DNA of 20,289 nucleotides from a virus. Under the pieces are notes generated by a model. It made no database searches, was not told where the DNA came from, and worked only from the letters and a program-made list of their open reading frames with translations. The position numbers and the translations under genes were made by a program. Positions 1 to 6,364 of the stretch are shown in pieces. Position 1 is the first letter of the stretch; each line of letters starts with the position of its first letter. The stretch spans positions 1 to 20,289 of the IMG/VR virus record IMGVR_UViG_3300030102_001246, one strand, 5' to 3'.

Positions 1-618
1 GACCTCACCAGCCACATAGGCAAGGCCGGGGATGTGGTGCGCTGCAGGCTGGATTACTTCAACAGTGTGGATAAATCGTGGGCTTTCCAAGTTTTCAGCG
101 GGGCGTATCGCGACCTGTGCCGAAATACTTTGGTTTTTGGCGGGGAAAAGGCTTACCACCAAAAGCAAAAGCACACCGGCACCATGTCCACCGAGGCCAT
201 GGGCACAAAGGCGACCATGGGCCTTGATATGTGGTCGAACCAGTCTGAGCAAATGAAACTGTGGCAGCAGGCCCCGATGACTGACCGCCAATTTGCGGAC
301 ATCATCAAGGAAACGCTTTGCCGGAAGAACACCAAAGGCGCTAAACTAGAGGAATCAATTTCCATCAACCAGCGCAAATTTAACTACCTGTTGGAACGGT
401 TCCACGAAGAGAAGCGAGAACTGGGGCTAACAATGTGGGCAGCCTATAATGCCCTTACCCATTGGGCCACCCATCTTCCGGACGCCCGAGACAGTGGCCG
501 AGCAGAAAAGAAGCGGTTTGACCGAAACAACCAAATTCGCCAGATTATCGACGGGCCGTCATGGCTCTATGTTGAAGGCTTGGCGAGAGGCAACCAGCAT
601 CCAATGGTGACTGCATAG
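1..618 (+). CDS. DUF932-type phage/plasmid protein, 5' truncated by window edge
   Basis: The frame is open from base 1 to the TAG at 616-618, so the true start lies outside the window; about 205 codons are visible. Seen: the segment around FNSVDKSWAFQVFSG and CRNTLVFGG, then a Lys/His-rich stretch, and a long helical C-terminus (ISINQRKFNYLLERFHEE, MWAAYNALTHWATHL). Known: this pattern matches the DUF932 / 'phage-plasmid primase-like' family found beside replication genes of marine phages and plasmids; no biochemical role is established. The helical tail ends with the Trp/His motif typical of the family. It is followed after 1 nt by a small membrane-peptide gene. Family assignment is by recognition and was not checked by search. 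Confidence 0.75.
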   Translation, partial: DLTSHIGKAGDVVRCRLDYFNSVDKSWAFQVFSGAYRDLCRNTLVFGGEKAYHQKQKHTGTMSTEAMGTKATMGLDMWSNQSEQMKLWQQAPMTDRQFADIIKETLCRKNTKGAKLEESISINQRKFNYLLERFHEEKRELGLTMWAAYNALTHWATHLPDARDSGRAEKKRFDRNNQIRQIIDGPSWLYVEGLARGNQHPMVTA

Positions 619-619
619 C

Positions 620-700
620 ATGGAAGCATTGTACGTCATTTATAGGACCATCACGGTCCTGCTACTGTGCCTGCTAATCTGGGCATTTTTCATCGTCTAA
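620..700 (+). CDS. 26-aa single-pass membrane peptide
   Basis: An ATG at 620 begins one nucleotide after the TAG of the upstream gene, and the frame closes at TAA 698-700, just before the next ribosome-binding site. The product starts MEALYVIYRT and is followed by about 16 hydrophobic residues (ITVLLLCLLIWAFFIV), which is one transmembrane segment. There is no good Shine-Dalgarno, so translation would rely on coupling to the preceding stop. A hairpin (AGGACC 644-649 / GGTCCT 655-660) lies inside it. It fills the gap between two genes exactly and has a coherent membrane profile, but it is so short that chance cannot be excluded. Function unknown. Confidence 0.5.
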   Translation: MEALYVIYRTITVLLLCLLIWAFFIV

Positions 701-721
701 AGGTAAATGGAGAAAACCGAA

Positions 722-1240
722 ATGACCAAATCAAACGACATCACTAAGACCATCCCTGCAGCCCTTGCCAGTAAGATCGGAAACTTTACTGACATAATGT
801 CTGCTTGTTACGACAGCGGTTATGAGGACGGCTTCCGGGACGGAAAGCGCGAGGGACAGACCCACGCCTTGCGCCGTCGCCGCGAACTCGCCGAGGCGTG
901 GAACGATCACGGGCAGCCGCTGGTTACCGGGATCAAGAACGCGATGGACGACGGCAACCAGACCGGCATGCACGGTGAGCCGCTGTTTGAATCGGAGCAG
1001 CAGCAGCAGCCGGACAACAACTGGGACCGCATGACCGCCAGCCACTTCCGTCTGGTCAAGGAACTCAAGCGGGGTTTTCAGTCTGTGCCGACCCTTGCCG
1101 GGAACCTTGGGGTCAAGAAAAGTAGCGTCTGGGCATTGATGACCACCATTAAGAAGAACGGGTACGTCATAGAGAAGCGGGCGGTTAGTCGGCAGCCGGG
1201 CCGGAACCACAAGGAATATCGGCTTGCCAAGTCGGCATAG
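722..1240 (+). CDS. Winged-helix DNA-binding protein, putative regulator
   Basis: 172 aa from the ATG at 722 (MTKSNDITK). This start has GGAG at 709-712 with 9 nt spacing; the in-frame ATG at 707 would have no usable ribosome site. Seen: an N-terminal region with GYEDGFRDGKREG and Arg-rich RRRREL, a Gln run (QQQQ, from a CAG repeat) in the middle linker, and a C-terminal domain (about residues 104-170) with the pattern of a winged helix: LVKELKRG, then TLAGNLGVKKSSVWALMTTI as the helix-turn-helix and NGYVIEKRAVSRQPG as the wing. Inference: a sequence-specific DNA-binding protein, possibly a transcriptional switch acting on the dyad-rich control region about 400 bp downstream. Specific function unknown. 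Confidence 0.7.
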   Translation: MTKSNDITKTIPAALASKIGNFTDIMSACYDSGYEDGFRDGKREGQTHALRRRRELAEAWNDHGQPLVTGIKNAMDDGNQTGMHGEPLFESEQQQQPDNNWDRMTASHFRLVKELKRGFQSVPTLAGNLGVKKSSVWALMTTIKKNGYVIEKRAVSRQPGRNHKEYRLAKSA

Positions 1241-1258
1241 CTTGTGCTTAAACTTGGG

Positions 1259-1279
1259 GGCGGGCTGTTGTGGCCCGTC
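1259..1279 (+). other. Intergenic RNA hairpin
   Basis: GGCGGGC (1259-1265) pairs with GCCCGTC (1273-1279) with one G-U pair around a 7-nt loop. No T-tract follows, so it is not a classic terminator. It may be a processing or mRNA-stability element between the two small genes. Confidence 0.4.
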
Positions 1280-1310
1280 TCAACAACACCAGTAACAAGG
1301 AAATGACCAA

Positions 1311-1529
1311 ATGTCTGAAACATTCAAAAAAGCTCTTCAAGTCTCCGGCATGGTAGATACCCGCCGTAATAATCTGGCCTATGCGGTGAGCCAGCTACAC
1401 AATTCCATTTCGCAGATGGACGGCCACCACCTGACCATCCTTGTGCGGGATTATCCGGAAATTTTAGAGGCCGCCCGCACCTATGCAAAGCACGAGGCCG
1501 GGCTTAATCGCTTCGAACAGGCCGGATAA
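1311..1529 (+). CDS. Hypothetical 72-aa helical protein
   Basis: ATG 1311 is preceded by AAGG (1297-1300) at 10 nt. The product (MSETFKKALQVSG...) is predicted mostly helical, with no membrane segment and no Cys. It starts MSETFKKALQVSGMVDTRRN and ends HEAGLNRFEQAG. The DNA at its start shares the 13-mer gaaatgaccaaat with the start of the preceding gene (719-731 and 1300-1312), but there the ATG of that word is in a different frame and closes after 17 codons. It is the last gene before the strong terminator at 1592-1619, so it ends the upstream transcription unit. I do not recognise its family. Confidence 0.65.
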   Translation: MSETFKKALQVSGMVDTRRNNLAYAVSQLHNSISQMDGHHLTILVRDYPEILEAARTYAKHEAGLNRFEQAG

Positions 1530-1591
1530 CCCGCGAACCCGTTACCCTTCCCGGCGGGGTCAACAGCCGGGTGTTTCCTCCCTCTAACTTG

Positions 1592-1619
1592 CCCCCGGCC
1601 TAGTGCTGGGGGTTTTTTT
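1592..1619 (+). terminator. Rho-independent terminator of upstream operon
   Basis: CCCCCGGC (1592-1599) pairs with GCTGGGGG (1605-1612) through 8 pairs including one G-U, with a 5-nt loop, and is followed by seven T (1613-1619). A weaker hairpin (CCCGGC 1550-1555 / GCCGGG 1566-1571) lies just upstream. Confidence 0.9.
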
Positions 1620-1681
1620 GTGGGCCTGTCATGTTTATTCGGGATCACCGGTTGTAAACATTGGGGAAACCGGGCCGGATG

Positions 1682-1806
1682 GGTTGCCGGTATTGTTAGT
1701 ATATCAGGCACCGGGGGGTCATCTTCAAAGTTTACCAGCATGACAAATTGTCCACGCGCGGGTGCGCGGGCGGGCTTGCATGTGGGTTGCCGGGACTGGT
1801 TGCCGG
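1682..1806 (+). repeat. Three GGTTGCCGG iterons
   Basis: Exact copies at 1682-1690, 1785-1793 and 1798-1806, all in the same orientation; the last two are 13 bp apart, just over one helical turn. They could be binding sites for a phage regulator or initiator. Three copies in 125 bp of GC-rich DNA is suggestive but not proof. Confidence 0.45.
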
Positions 1807-1818
1807 GGTTGGTTACCC

Positions 1819-1831
1819 GCCAGTTACTGGC
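1819..1831. promoter_or_regulatory. Perfect 13-bp dyad, operator-like
   Basis: GCCAGT and ACTGGC arms around a single T, located 13 bp after the last GGTTGCCGG copy. It may be a binding site for a dimeric regulator. The arms are short, so this is tentative. Confidence 0.35.
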
Positions 1832-1983
1832 ACAATCGCAGCATCACCGATGCCATATAAAAATTTCGCTAGGCGCACCCGTACGCAAGGGCCACCCCAC
1901 CCCCCTGACATTTGCTATGCAATCCCGACATATTTTTTATAGTTTTAGGTTATCGATATGGTATTCCTGCGAACCCGTTGGGT

Positions 1984-2011
1984 AAAAAAAAGGCTCCCAA
2001 CGAGGGGAGCC
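1984..2011 (-). terminator. Leftward Rho-independent terminator
   Basis: GGCTCCC (1992-1998) and GGGAGCC (2005-2011) form a perfect 7-bp stem with a 6-nt loop. The run of eight A at 1984-1991 becomes eight U downstream on the minus strand; on the plus strand no T-tract follows. An alternative hairpin, CCCGTTGGG (1974-1982) with CCCAACGAGGG (1996-2006), would exclude it. Confidence 0.75.
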
Positions 2012-2064
2012 GCGAACCTATTAGGGGAACCGGGGGGGTACATGGGTGTATCCCCGGCGGGTTC
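1984..2064 (-). ncRNA. Candidate minus-strand small RNA, about 81 nt
   Basis: A leftward promoter (2099-2071) and a leftward terminator (2011-1984) enclose a transcript that would start near 2064 and end in eight U. The RNA folds into two hairpins. The 5' hairpin closes with GAACC (2064-2060) / GGTTC (2031-2027), then GGGG (2055-2052) / CCCC (2038-2035), a bulged A, and TACA / TGTA capped by loop CCCA. The 3' hairpin is the terminator. No start codon with a ribosome site and no useful frame is present, so it is probably non-coding. Its job is unknown; it lies back to back with the promoter of the structural operon. The terminator loop side contains a CUCCCCUC tract that could pair with purine-rich ribosome-binding sites. 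Confidence 0.5.
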
Positions 2065-2070
2065 TACGCC

Positions 2071-2099
2071 AGTGTACAGTCAAATTTCGCATTTGTCAA
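2071..2099 (-). promoter_or_regulatory. Leftward sigma70-type promoter
   Basis: Read on the minus strand: perfect -35 TTGACA (2099-2094), a 17-bp spacer, and -10 TACACT (2076-2071; 4 of 6). It is divergent from the rightward promoter at 2130, and the two -35 boxes lie in a perfect 8-bp inverted repeat (TGTCAACC 2094-2101 / GGTTGACA 2128-2135). Confidence 0.55.
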
Positions 2100-2129
2100 C
2101 CCTTTTCGTAATTTTTGATCACTTTTAGG

Positions 2130-2158
2130 TTGACAGGGCGGGTAACTAGCCCTAAACT
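2130..2158 (+). promoter_or_regulatory. Rightward promoter of the head operon
   Basis: Perfect TTGACA (2130-2135), 17-bp spacer, TAAACT (2153-2158; 4 of 6), giving a start near 2165 and a leader of about 18 nt before the ATG at 2183. TTTAGG (2124-2129) / CCTAAA (2151-2156) and GGGC (2136-2139) / GCCC (2149-2152) are inverted repeats around it, so a repressor could bind here. Confidence 0.7.
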
Positions 2159-2182
2159 AATGGGTTGCAAGGAGAATTTGAT

Positions 2183-2383
2183 ATGTTCACAGCGATAGTA
2201 TTCGCCTGTTGGCTTCACAGCCCCAACGATTGCACACAATTTATCGATAAACAGGGTCCGTACAAGACAGAGGGTGAGTGTGCAACCCGTGTGGTTCGCA
2301 TGATCAAGGAAATACGCAACATAACACCCGGAAAAATCATTGTCGGTGCCGACTGCACCATAGTCGCACAGGAATCTACATAA
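2183..2383 (+). CDS. Small exported-type Cys protein, first gene of head operon
   Basis: 66 aa from ATG 2183, with AAGGAG at 2169-2174 (8 nt), the best ribosome site in the region; an upstream TTG at 2165 is not needed. Seen: a hydrophobic N-terminus (MFTAIVFACWL), then N-D-C, a helix starting E-C-A-T-R-V-V, and a C-terminal strand with G-A-D-C-T-I-V. Small proteins with this layout (hydrophobic start, helix with Cys, final strand with Cys) are common in marine phage genomes and have no known function; a disulfide between the later Cys residues is possible. The gene at 16854 has the same layout. It leads the operon just before the terminase genes. Confidence 0.75.
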   Translation: MFTAIVFACWLHSPNDCTQFIDKQGPYKTEGECATRVVRMIKEIRNITPGKIIVGADCTIVAQEST

Positions 2384-2386
2384 GCA

Positions 2387-2791
2387 ATGAACCTGCTACC
2401 CCAACAAAACAACCGCAAACCCGCCTTAACGGACAAACAGGAAGTCTTTTTAGATGCTTTGTTCGACAATGGCGGCAACGTACGGGCTGCAGCAGAGGTT
2501 GCTGGCTATGCAGAAGGCTCTATTAAGTGGCTCAAGGACCGCTTGGCCGATGAAATCATCGAACGGACCAAAACCGTGTTGGCGGGACAGTCCCTCAAGG
2601 CCGCGAACAAGCTGGTCAGCCTTGTGGACGCTCCGGATATCGAACGTGGGGACGATTTGCGTATGAAAGCAGCCGAATCTGTCCTCAACCGTGTGGGCTT
2701 GGGCCGACAAGAGACGATGCACCACAATGTCACGGCGGTTCACGGCGTTGTTCTGCTGCCACCAAAAAAAGAAGTAGTAATTGATGGGTAA
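2387..2791 (+). CDS. terS: Terminase small subunit
   Basis: 134 aa. Role: DNA recognition in genome packaging, loading the large subunit on concatemeric DNA. Seen: an N-terminal helix-turn-helix typical of small terminases (TDKQEVFLDALFDNGG, then NVRAAAEVAGYAEGS and IKWLKDRLADEI), a central helical segment (VLAGQSLKAANKLVSLVD and the RMKAAESVLNRVGLGR motif), and a short tail. The RMKAAESVLNRVG stretch is common in small terminases of this type. The start follows 3 nt after the previous stop, with a weak AGGA upstream. The last 8 nt overlap the large-subunit start, so the two are translationally coupled. Assignment rests on motifs and on position directly before a clear TerL. Confidence 0.88.
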   Translation: MNLLPQQNNRKPALTDKQEVFLDALFDNGGNVRAAAEVAGYAEGSIKWLKDRLADEIIERTKTVLAGQSLKAANKLVSLVDAPDIERGDDLRMKAAESVLNRVGLGRQETMHHNVTAVHGVVLLPPKKEVVIDG

Positions 2792-4517
2792 ACCCCGCAA
2801 ACGCGTCCTAGTCCCCCCTGACCCGGCGACCTTGGACCAGCCACGGAAACGTGGGCGACCAAAAAAAGACCCGAACCAGCCCAAAGCTGAATATGCAATC
2901 AGCGACAGGGAGCGGGCACGACGTTCCGTCCAGATGCGTCTTCGCAACGCAAAGAAGTCGGCAGCTTCCCAGCAACGAAAAGCCGAATACAGGAAAAAGA
3001 AAGTCAAAAAACTAACCGAATCTGCAGATAAAATAGAGAAGGCGTTACAGGGTGAAAAAACTAGAGTCATCGATCAAGGCGATCTTACAAATCTTCCGGA
3101 CTCAGTGGGCGATCTTGTTGATGGTAGCCCAGTTATCTTCAAGCCAAATCCGGGACCACAAGAAGAATTTCTCAGCGCGTCTGAGCAAGATGTACTCTAC
3201 GGTGGTGCAGCCGGGGGCGGTAAATCTTTCGCTCTCTTGGCCGATCCTCTGCGCTACTGTCACAACTCTAATCATCGTGGGCTTCTTCTTAGGCGTACTC
3301 TCGACGAGCTAACAGAACTCATCGACAAGTCGAAGCAGTTATACCCGAAAGCATTTCCGGGAGCTACCTTCCGTGAGTCCAAGTCCACATGGGTTTTTCC
3401 GTCAGGGGCAACCATGTGGTTCACCTATCTCGACAGAGATAAAGACGTAACCCGTTTCCAAGGACAGGCGTTCAACTGGATCGGCATAGATGAAATTACT
3501 CAGTACCCTTCGTCCTATGTCTGGGATTACCTGCGTTCTCGCCTTCGTTCTACTGATCCTGAACTCCAGCAACAGTTGTGCATGCGCTGCACAGCCAACC
3601 CCGGAGGAGTGGGTGGTTGGTGGGTCAAGAAGATGTACATTGACCACCGCGAACCAAACAAGCCTTTTGGTGCCTACGACTTAGAAACAGGAAAAACATT
3701 TGTGTGGCCTGACGGTCACGAAAAAGCAGGTCAGCCGCTGTTCTATCGCAAATTTGTCCCTGCACGGTTGACTGATAATCCCTACCTGATGGCAGACGGC
3801 CAATACGAGGCCATGCTCAGGTCGCTCCCGGATGTCGAGCGTAGACGACTCCTAGAAGGGGATTGGGACGTGGCGGAGGGAGCGGCCTTCCCCGAGTTTT
3901 CGAGGTCTCGACATGTGGTCGAACATTTTGAACTTCCAACCAACTGGCCGCGCATACGAGCGGCGGACTACGGCTACGCAAGTCCATCGTGCGTTTTATG
4001 GGGGGCTATTGACTGGGATAATAATATCTGGGTTTATCGTGAGTTGTACGCAAAGCACTTGACAGCCGAGCAACTAGCTGATAAAATACTAGAAGCAGAA
4101 GAGTTAGACCCACTTCCACACTACAATGTTCTAGACTCTTCTTGCTGGAACAAGACAGGCTTCGGCCCGTCCATTGCAGAGACAATGATGCGGGCTGGTG
4201 TTAGGTGGACTCCCTCGGACCGCAACCGTCTACAAGGTAAAATGGAAGTTCACAGGCGGCTTGCTGACGACCCCTACACCGACGAACCTCGTCTTAGAAT
4301 ATTCTCCACGTGCAAGCACACCATAGCGCAGCTATCGGGCATACCTCTCTCCAAAACCAACAGTGAAGATGTAGACACGAAGGCAGAGGATCATGCGTAC
4401 GATGCGTTGCGCTACATGGTGATGACGCGCACGTCGGGGTATCAGGCTATACACAAAACACTTCAAGGCATCAAGGATCAGGCGTTTAGGCCGATGGATG
4501 CTACGTTTGGATACTGA
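2784..4517 (+). CDS. terL: Terminase large subunit (packaging ATPase-nuclease)
   Basis: 577 aa from ATG 2784. It powers DNA translocation into the prohead and cuts the concatemer. Seen in order: a very basic N-terminal extension (residues 1-95) with an AT-hook-like RKRGRPKKDP (21-30) and a Lys-rich coil; the ATPase domain with Walker A GGAAGGGKS (140-148), Walker B IGIDE (233-237) and the coupling motif CTANPGG (269-275); then an RNase H-like nuclease with acidic residues D395 (ADYGYASP), D451 (NVLDSS) and D540 (EDHAYDALRY). All catalytic positions are present. It overlaps terS by 8 nt and the next gene by 1 nt (TGATG). The N-terminal extension is longer than usual and may help hold DNA. Confidence 0.97.
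   Translation: MGKPRKRVLVPPDPATLDQPRKRGRPKKDPNQPKAEYAISDRERARRSVQMRLRNAKKSAASQQRKAEYRKKKVKKLTESADKIEKALQGEKTRVIDQGDLTNLPDSVGDLVDGSPVIFKPNPGPQEEFLSASEQDVLYGGAAGGGKSFALLADPLRYCHNSNHRGLLLRRTLDELTELIDKSKQLYPKAFPGATFRESKSTWVFPSGATMWFTYLDRDKDVTRFQGQAFNWIGIDEITQYPSSYVWDYLRSRLRSTDPELQQQLCMRCTANPGGVGGWWVKKMYIDHREPNKPFGAYDLETGKTFVWPDGHEKAGQPLFYRKFVPARLTDNPYLMADGQYEAMLRSLPDVERRRLLEGDWDVAEGAAFPEFSRSRHVVEHFELPTNWPRIRAADYGYASPSCVLWGAIDWDNNIWVYRELYAKHLTAEQLADKILEAEELDPLPHYNVLDSSCWNKTGFGPSIAETMMRAGVRWTPSDRNRLQGKMEVHRRLADDPYTDEPRLRIFSTCKHTIAQLSGIPLSKTNSEDVDTKAEDHAYDALRYMVMTRTSGYQAIHKTLQGIKDQAFRPMDATFGY
4059..4087 (+). promoter_or_regulatory. Possible internal promoter inside terL
   Basis: TTGACA (4059-4064), 17-bp spacer, TAAAAT (4082-4087; 5 of 6), with an extended -10 TG one base before. 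It is the closest match to consensus in the window, but it lies in coding sequence, so it may be chance. It would feed the recombinase-like and portal genes. Confidence 0.4.
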
Positions 4518-6349
4518 TGTCGGATATAACTGCAAAGATCAAAGATCAGACTCTTACCATTCGTGAGGCTATCGAAGGTGCGGGTAAGCCTTTGACCACC
4601 TCTAAGGGTGCGCCAAATAAGTTTGCTAAGAATATCGAAGCAGCAGGTTTGTCTCTGGATGATCCGTGGTCAAGTATAAAAGATGAATCTTTTTTACGTA
4701 AGCTGAACGAAATTGGAACAGAAGGAAACTTCGTTTCACTTCTTACTGTAGAGAATGAACTTCGTCGTCTCTCTAGCGTCGGAGATATTCCGTTTCCTTA
4801 TTCTGATGTGTTTAGCCCCAAAGGGAAAGCGCGTGGACTAAAAGACGCTGAAGGTAATTTTTTAGAAAAGGCGTCACAAGCACGTCTAACCAAGAAGTTT
4901 AAAGGTGTTCCCGAGGCCCAGAAGTCTCTCACTGCCCTAACAGAGGGCATTTCTGTTATCAAAGACCCGCGAACTCGTGCTGCCGTTGCCTTCAATGCTC
5001 TTGTGCCTCTTCGTCCCGGTGAAGTCGCAGGGATTAAAGTGGATGACATCGACTTTGAAACTGGTTCTTTCAAGGAATCATATCGTCGTGTAAACAAGAT
5101 TCGTAATGAACTTGATCTTCCGGAAGTTGCACTAGAGATTATACGCGATGCTGCTGACAAAGCGAAAGCAGAGGGACGTGAATATATATTCCTCGACAAA
5201 GATGTCAAAGACCCTAAAAAAGCGACGGGCAACTTTGTAAATAAAATGACCACGGGCATGAAAATGCCGGGTGGTGTTATTGAAAGGTTCAAGCCTTTTG
5301 AAAAGGCTATGGGTCGTGCGGTTGCTGGCGCATCAGACATTCGTAAAATCATCCCCTCTATTATCGCAATGGAGTTAGGATACACCACAGAAGCTAGTGC
5401 GATTATGGGTCACGCATCCTTCGATGAAACCATCGACGGCATGAAAGGCATAACTCGTAAGCACTACGTTTCTCAAATTATTACAGACGAAGGCACTACA
5501 GCAAAGCAAGCTCTTCGTGCCTTACAAAACATGTACGGCGAAGTTCTTGGCTTGTCAACCTTAAATGAGATTCCGGCATCTATGGGCGTAGATGCAGCAG
5601 GACTCACCCAAGAAGGCGCACCACGTCTGGCAGTAATTCCTAAAGGCTCTGAGATTGTTGGGACACAAGTTCAGGGCACACTAAACGACGCGGACCTTGA
5701 CTTGATTGAGGATGTTCGTGAAGCACGGAGTCAACAGCTAAAATTAGAGGCAACGACTGCAGAAAAACAGCGTCTTGAGATGGAAGCCCAGATGGGTGAA
5801 CTTGACGAAGAGGCTGAAAGGGTCCGAGCGCAAAGGCGACTGCGTCGTCAAGAGATTTACAAAGAAGAGAAAGCTGCAGTCACACCCGAGTCCCCCGAAC
5901 CTAAGTCTATGACTGACTTCAATCCTGATTTACAGGATCAACTCAACAAAGGCGGTTTCGACTTTGATGCGTTTCTCAAGGGGACGACTAAAGCAGTCGG
6001 GGGTGCATTTGCTGGGTTGGCGGCTTACGAACTTTTCCGTGATCCTTTAGGCACGGGAGCGGCAATGGCGAAAGAGATTGCTATAGAGGGTGCTGGTTTA
6101 GCAGCACGTTTACCTGCCGGACCGGCTGCTGCCCTCCCGATGATCCTTGAACCTACGGCCACAGCCGGACCAGAGCTTTCAGAAATCGAACCCGGTTTAG
6201 GATACACAGAAGACGAACTTCGTCAGATACGAGGCACCGAACCGCTGCCCGATGCTGACGCCGGGTTCGTAAACAGAAACGATGCTGCACGGAACCGTGA
6301 GGAAGCCACCGATGCAGCCGCTCAACCTATGGGCTTCCTTTCACCATAA
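4517..6349 (+). CDS. Tyrosine-recombinase-like protein with extra C-terminal region
   Basis: 610 aa, start codon overlapping the terL stop (TGATG). Seen: an N-terminal helical region (1-130); a recombinase-like catalytic domain (about 130-320) with LVPLRPGEVAGIKVDDIDFE (Arg166), SDIRK (Arg276), MGHAS (His299) and KHYV (Tyr317); a coiled coil rich in Glu/Arg (about 390-455); and an Ala/Gly-rich hydrophobic stretch (about 485-550). Known: tyrosine recombinases use Arg, His/Lys-x-x-Arg, His and Tyr. Here the first residue of the H-x-x-R box is Ser273, and Tyr is 18 residues after His299 rather than the usual ~9. So it is probably related to integrases, with altered or lost activity. Its site between terminase and portal, and the large extra C-terminus, are odd for an integrase and suggest a head-related or packaging-linked role. 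Confidence 0.7.
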   Translation: MSDITAKIKDQTLTIREAIEGAGKPLTTSKGAPNKFAKNIEAAGLSLDDPWSSIKDESFLRKLNEIGTEGNFVSLLTVENELRRLSSVGDIPFPYSDVFSPKGKARGLKDAEGNFLEKASQARLTKKFKGVPEAQKSLTALTEGISVIKDPRTRAAVAFNALVPLRPGEVAGIKVDDIDFETGSFKESYRRVNKIRNELDLPEVALEIIRDAADKAKAEGREYIFLDKDVKDPKKATGNFVNKMTTGMKMPGGVIERFKPFEKAMGRAVAGASDIRKIIPSIIAMELGYTTEASAIMGHASFDETIDGMKGITRKHYVSQIITDEGTTAKQALRALQNMYGEVLGLSTLNEIPASMGVDAAGLTQEGAPRLAVIPKGSEIVGTQVQGTLNDADLDLIEDVREARSQQLKLEATTAEKQRLEMEAQMGELDEEAERVRAQRRLRRQEIYKEEKAAVTPESPEPKSMTDFNPDLQDQLNKGGFDFDAFLKGTTKAVGGAFAGLAAYELFRDPLGTGAAMAKEIAIEGAGLAARLPAGPAAALPMILEPTATAGPELSEIEPGLGYTEDELRQIRGTEPLPDADAGFVNRNDAARNREEATDAAAQPMGFLSP

Positions 6350-6364
6350 CTAGGGAGAAACCCG

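Larger units (their letters stand above)
1620..1983. other. Non-coding control region with dyads, no convincing gene
   Basis: About 360 bases without a believable protein gene. Open frames here need GTG starts, have no ribosome site and odd composition. What it holds: three copies of GGTTGCCGG (1682, 1785, 1798), a perfect dyad GCCAGT-T-ACTGGC (1819-1831), a small hairpin GCATC-acc-GATGC (1841-1853), an AT-rich stretch at 1929-1957, and the word TTTTAGGTT (1943-1951), which recurs directly on the -35 of the rightward promoter (2123-2131). An 11-mer GCGAACCCGTT occurs at both edges (1533-1543 and 1969-1979). This looks like a regulatory or replication control region. Confidence 0.6.

Noticed and set aside
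731-1210. 159-codon minus-strand open frame
   Set aside because: Antisense to the winged-helix gene; no start signal.
1533-1979. Repeated 11-mer GCGAACCCGTT as attachment-site repeats
   Set aside because: Too short and both copies lie at phage regulatory boundaries with no tRNA-like sequence; probably part of hairpin-forming GC-rich DNA.
1620-1985. 121-codon open frame in the long non-coding gap
   Set aside because: GTG start inside the terminator end, no ribosome site, composition of non-coding GC-rich DNA.
2027-2064. tRNA-like T-arm (GGTTC) near the small RNA
   Set aside because: No acceptor, D or anticodon stem can be built around it on either strand.
2763-2791. A7 run at the end of terS as a programmed frameshift to terL
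   Set aside because: A -1 shift does not enter the terL frame, and the terL frame has a stop at 2778-2780 just before its own ATG.
2450-3070. 206-codon minus-strand open frame over terS and terL start
   Set aside because: Opposite strand of clear terminase genes, no ribosome site or recognisable motif.
4798-5388. 196-codon minus-strand open frame within the recombinase-like gene
   Set aside because: Antisense shadow; the + strand frame has family motifs over the same bases.
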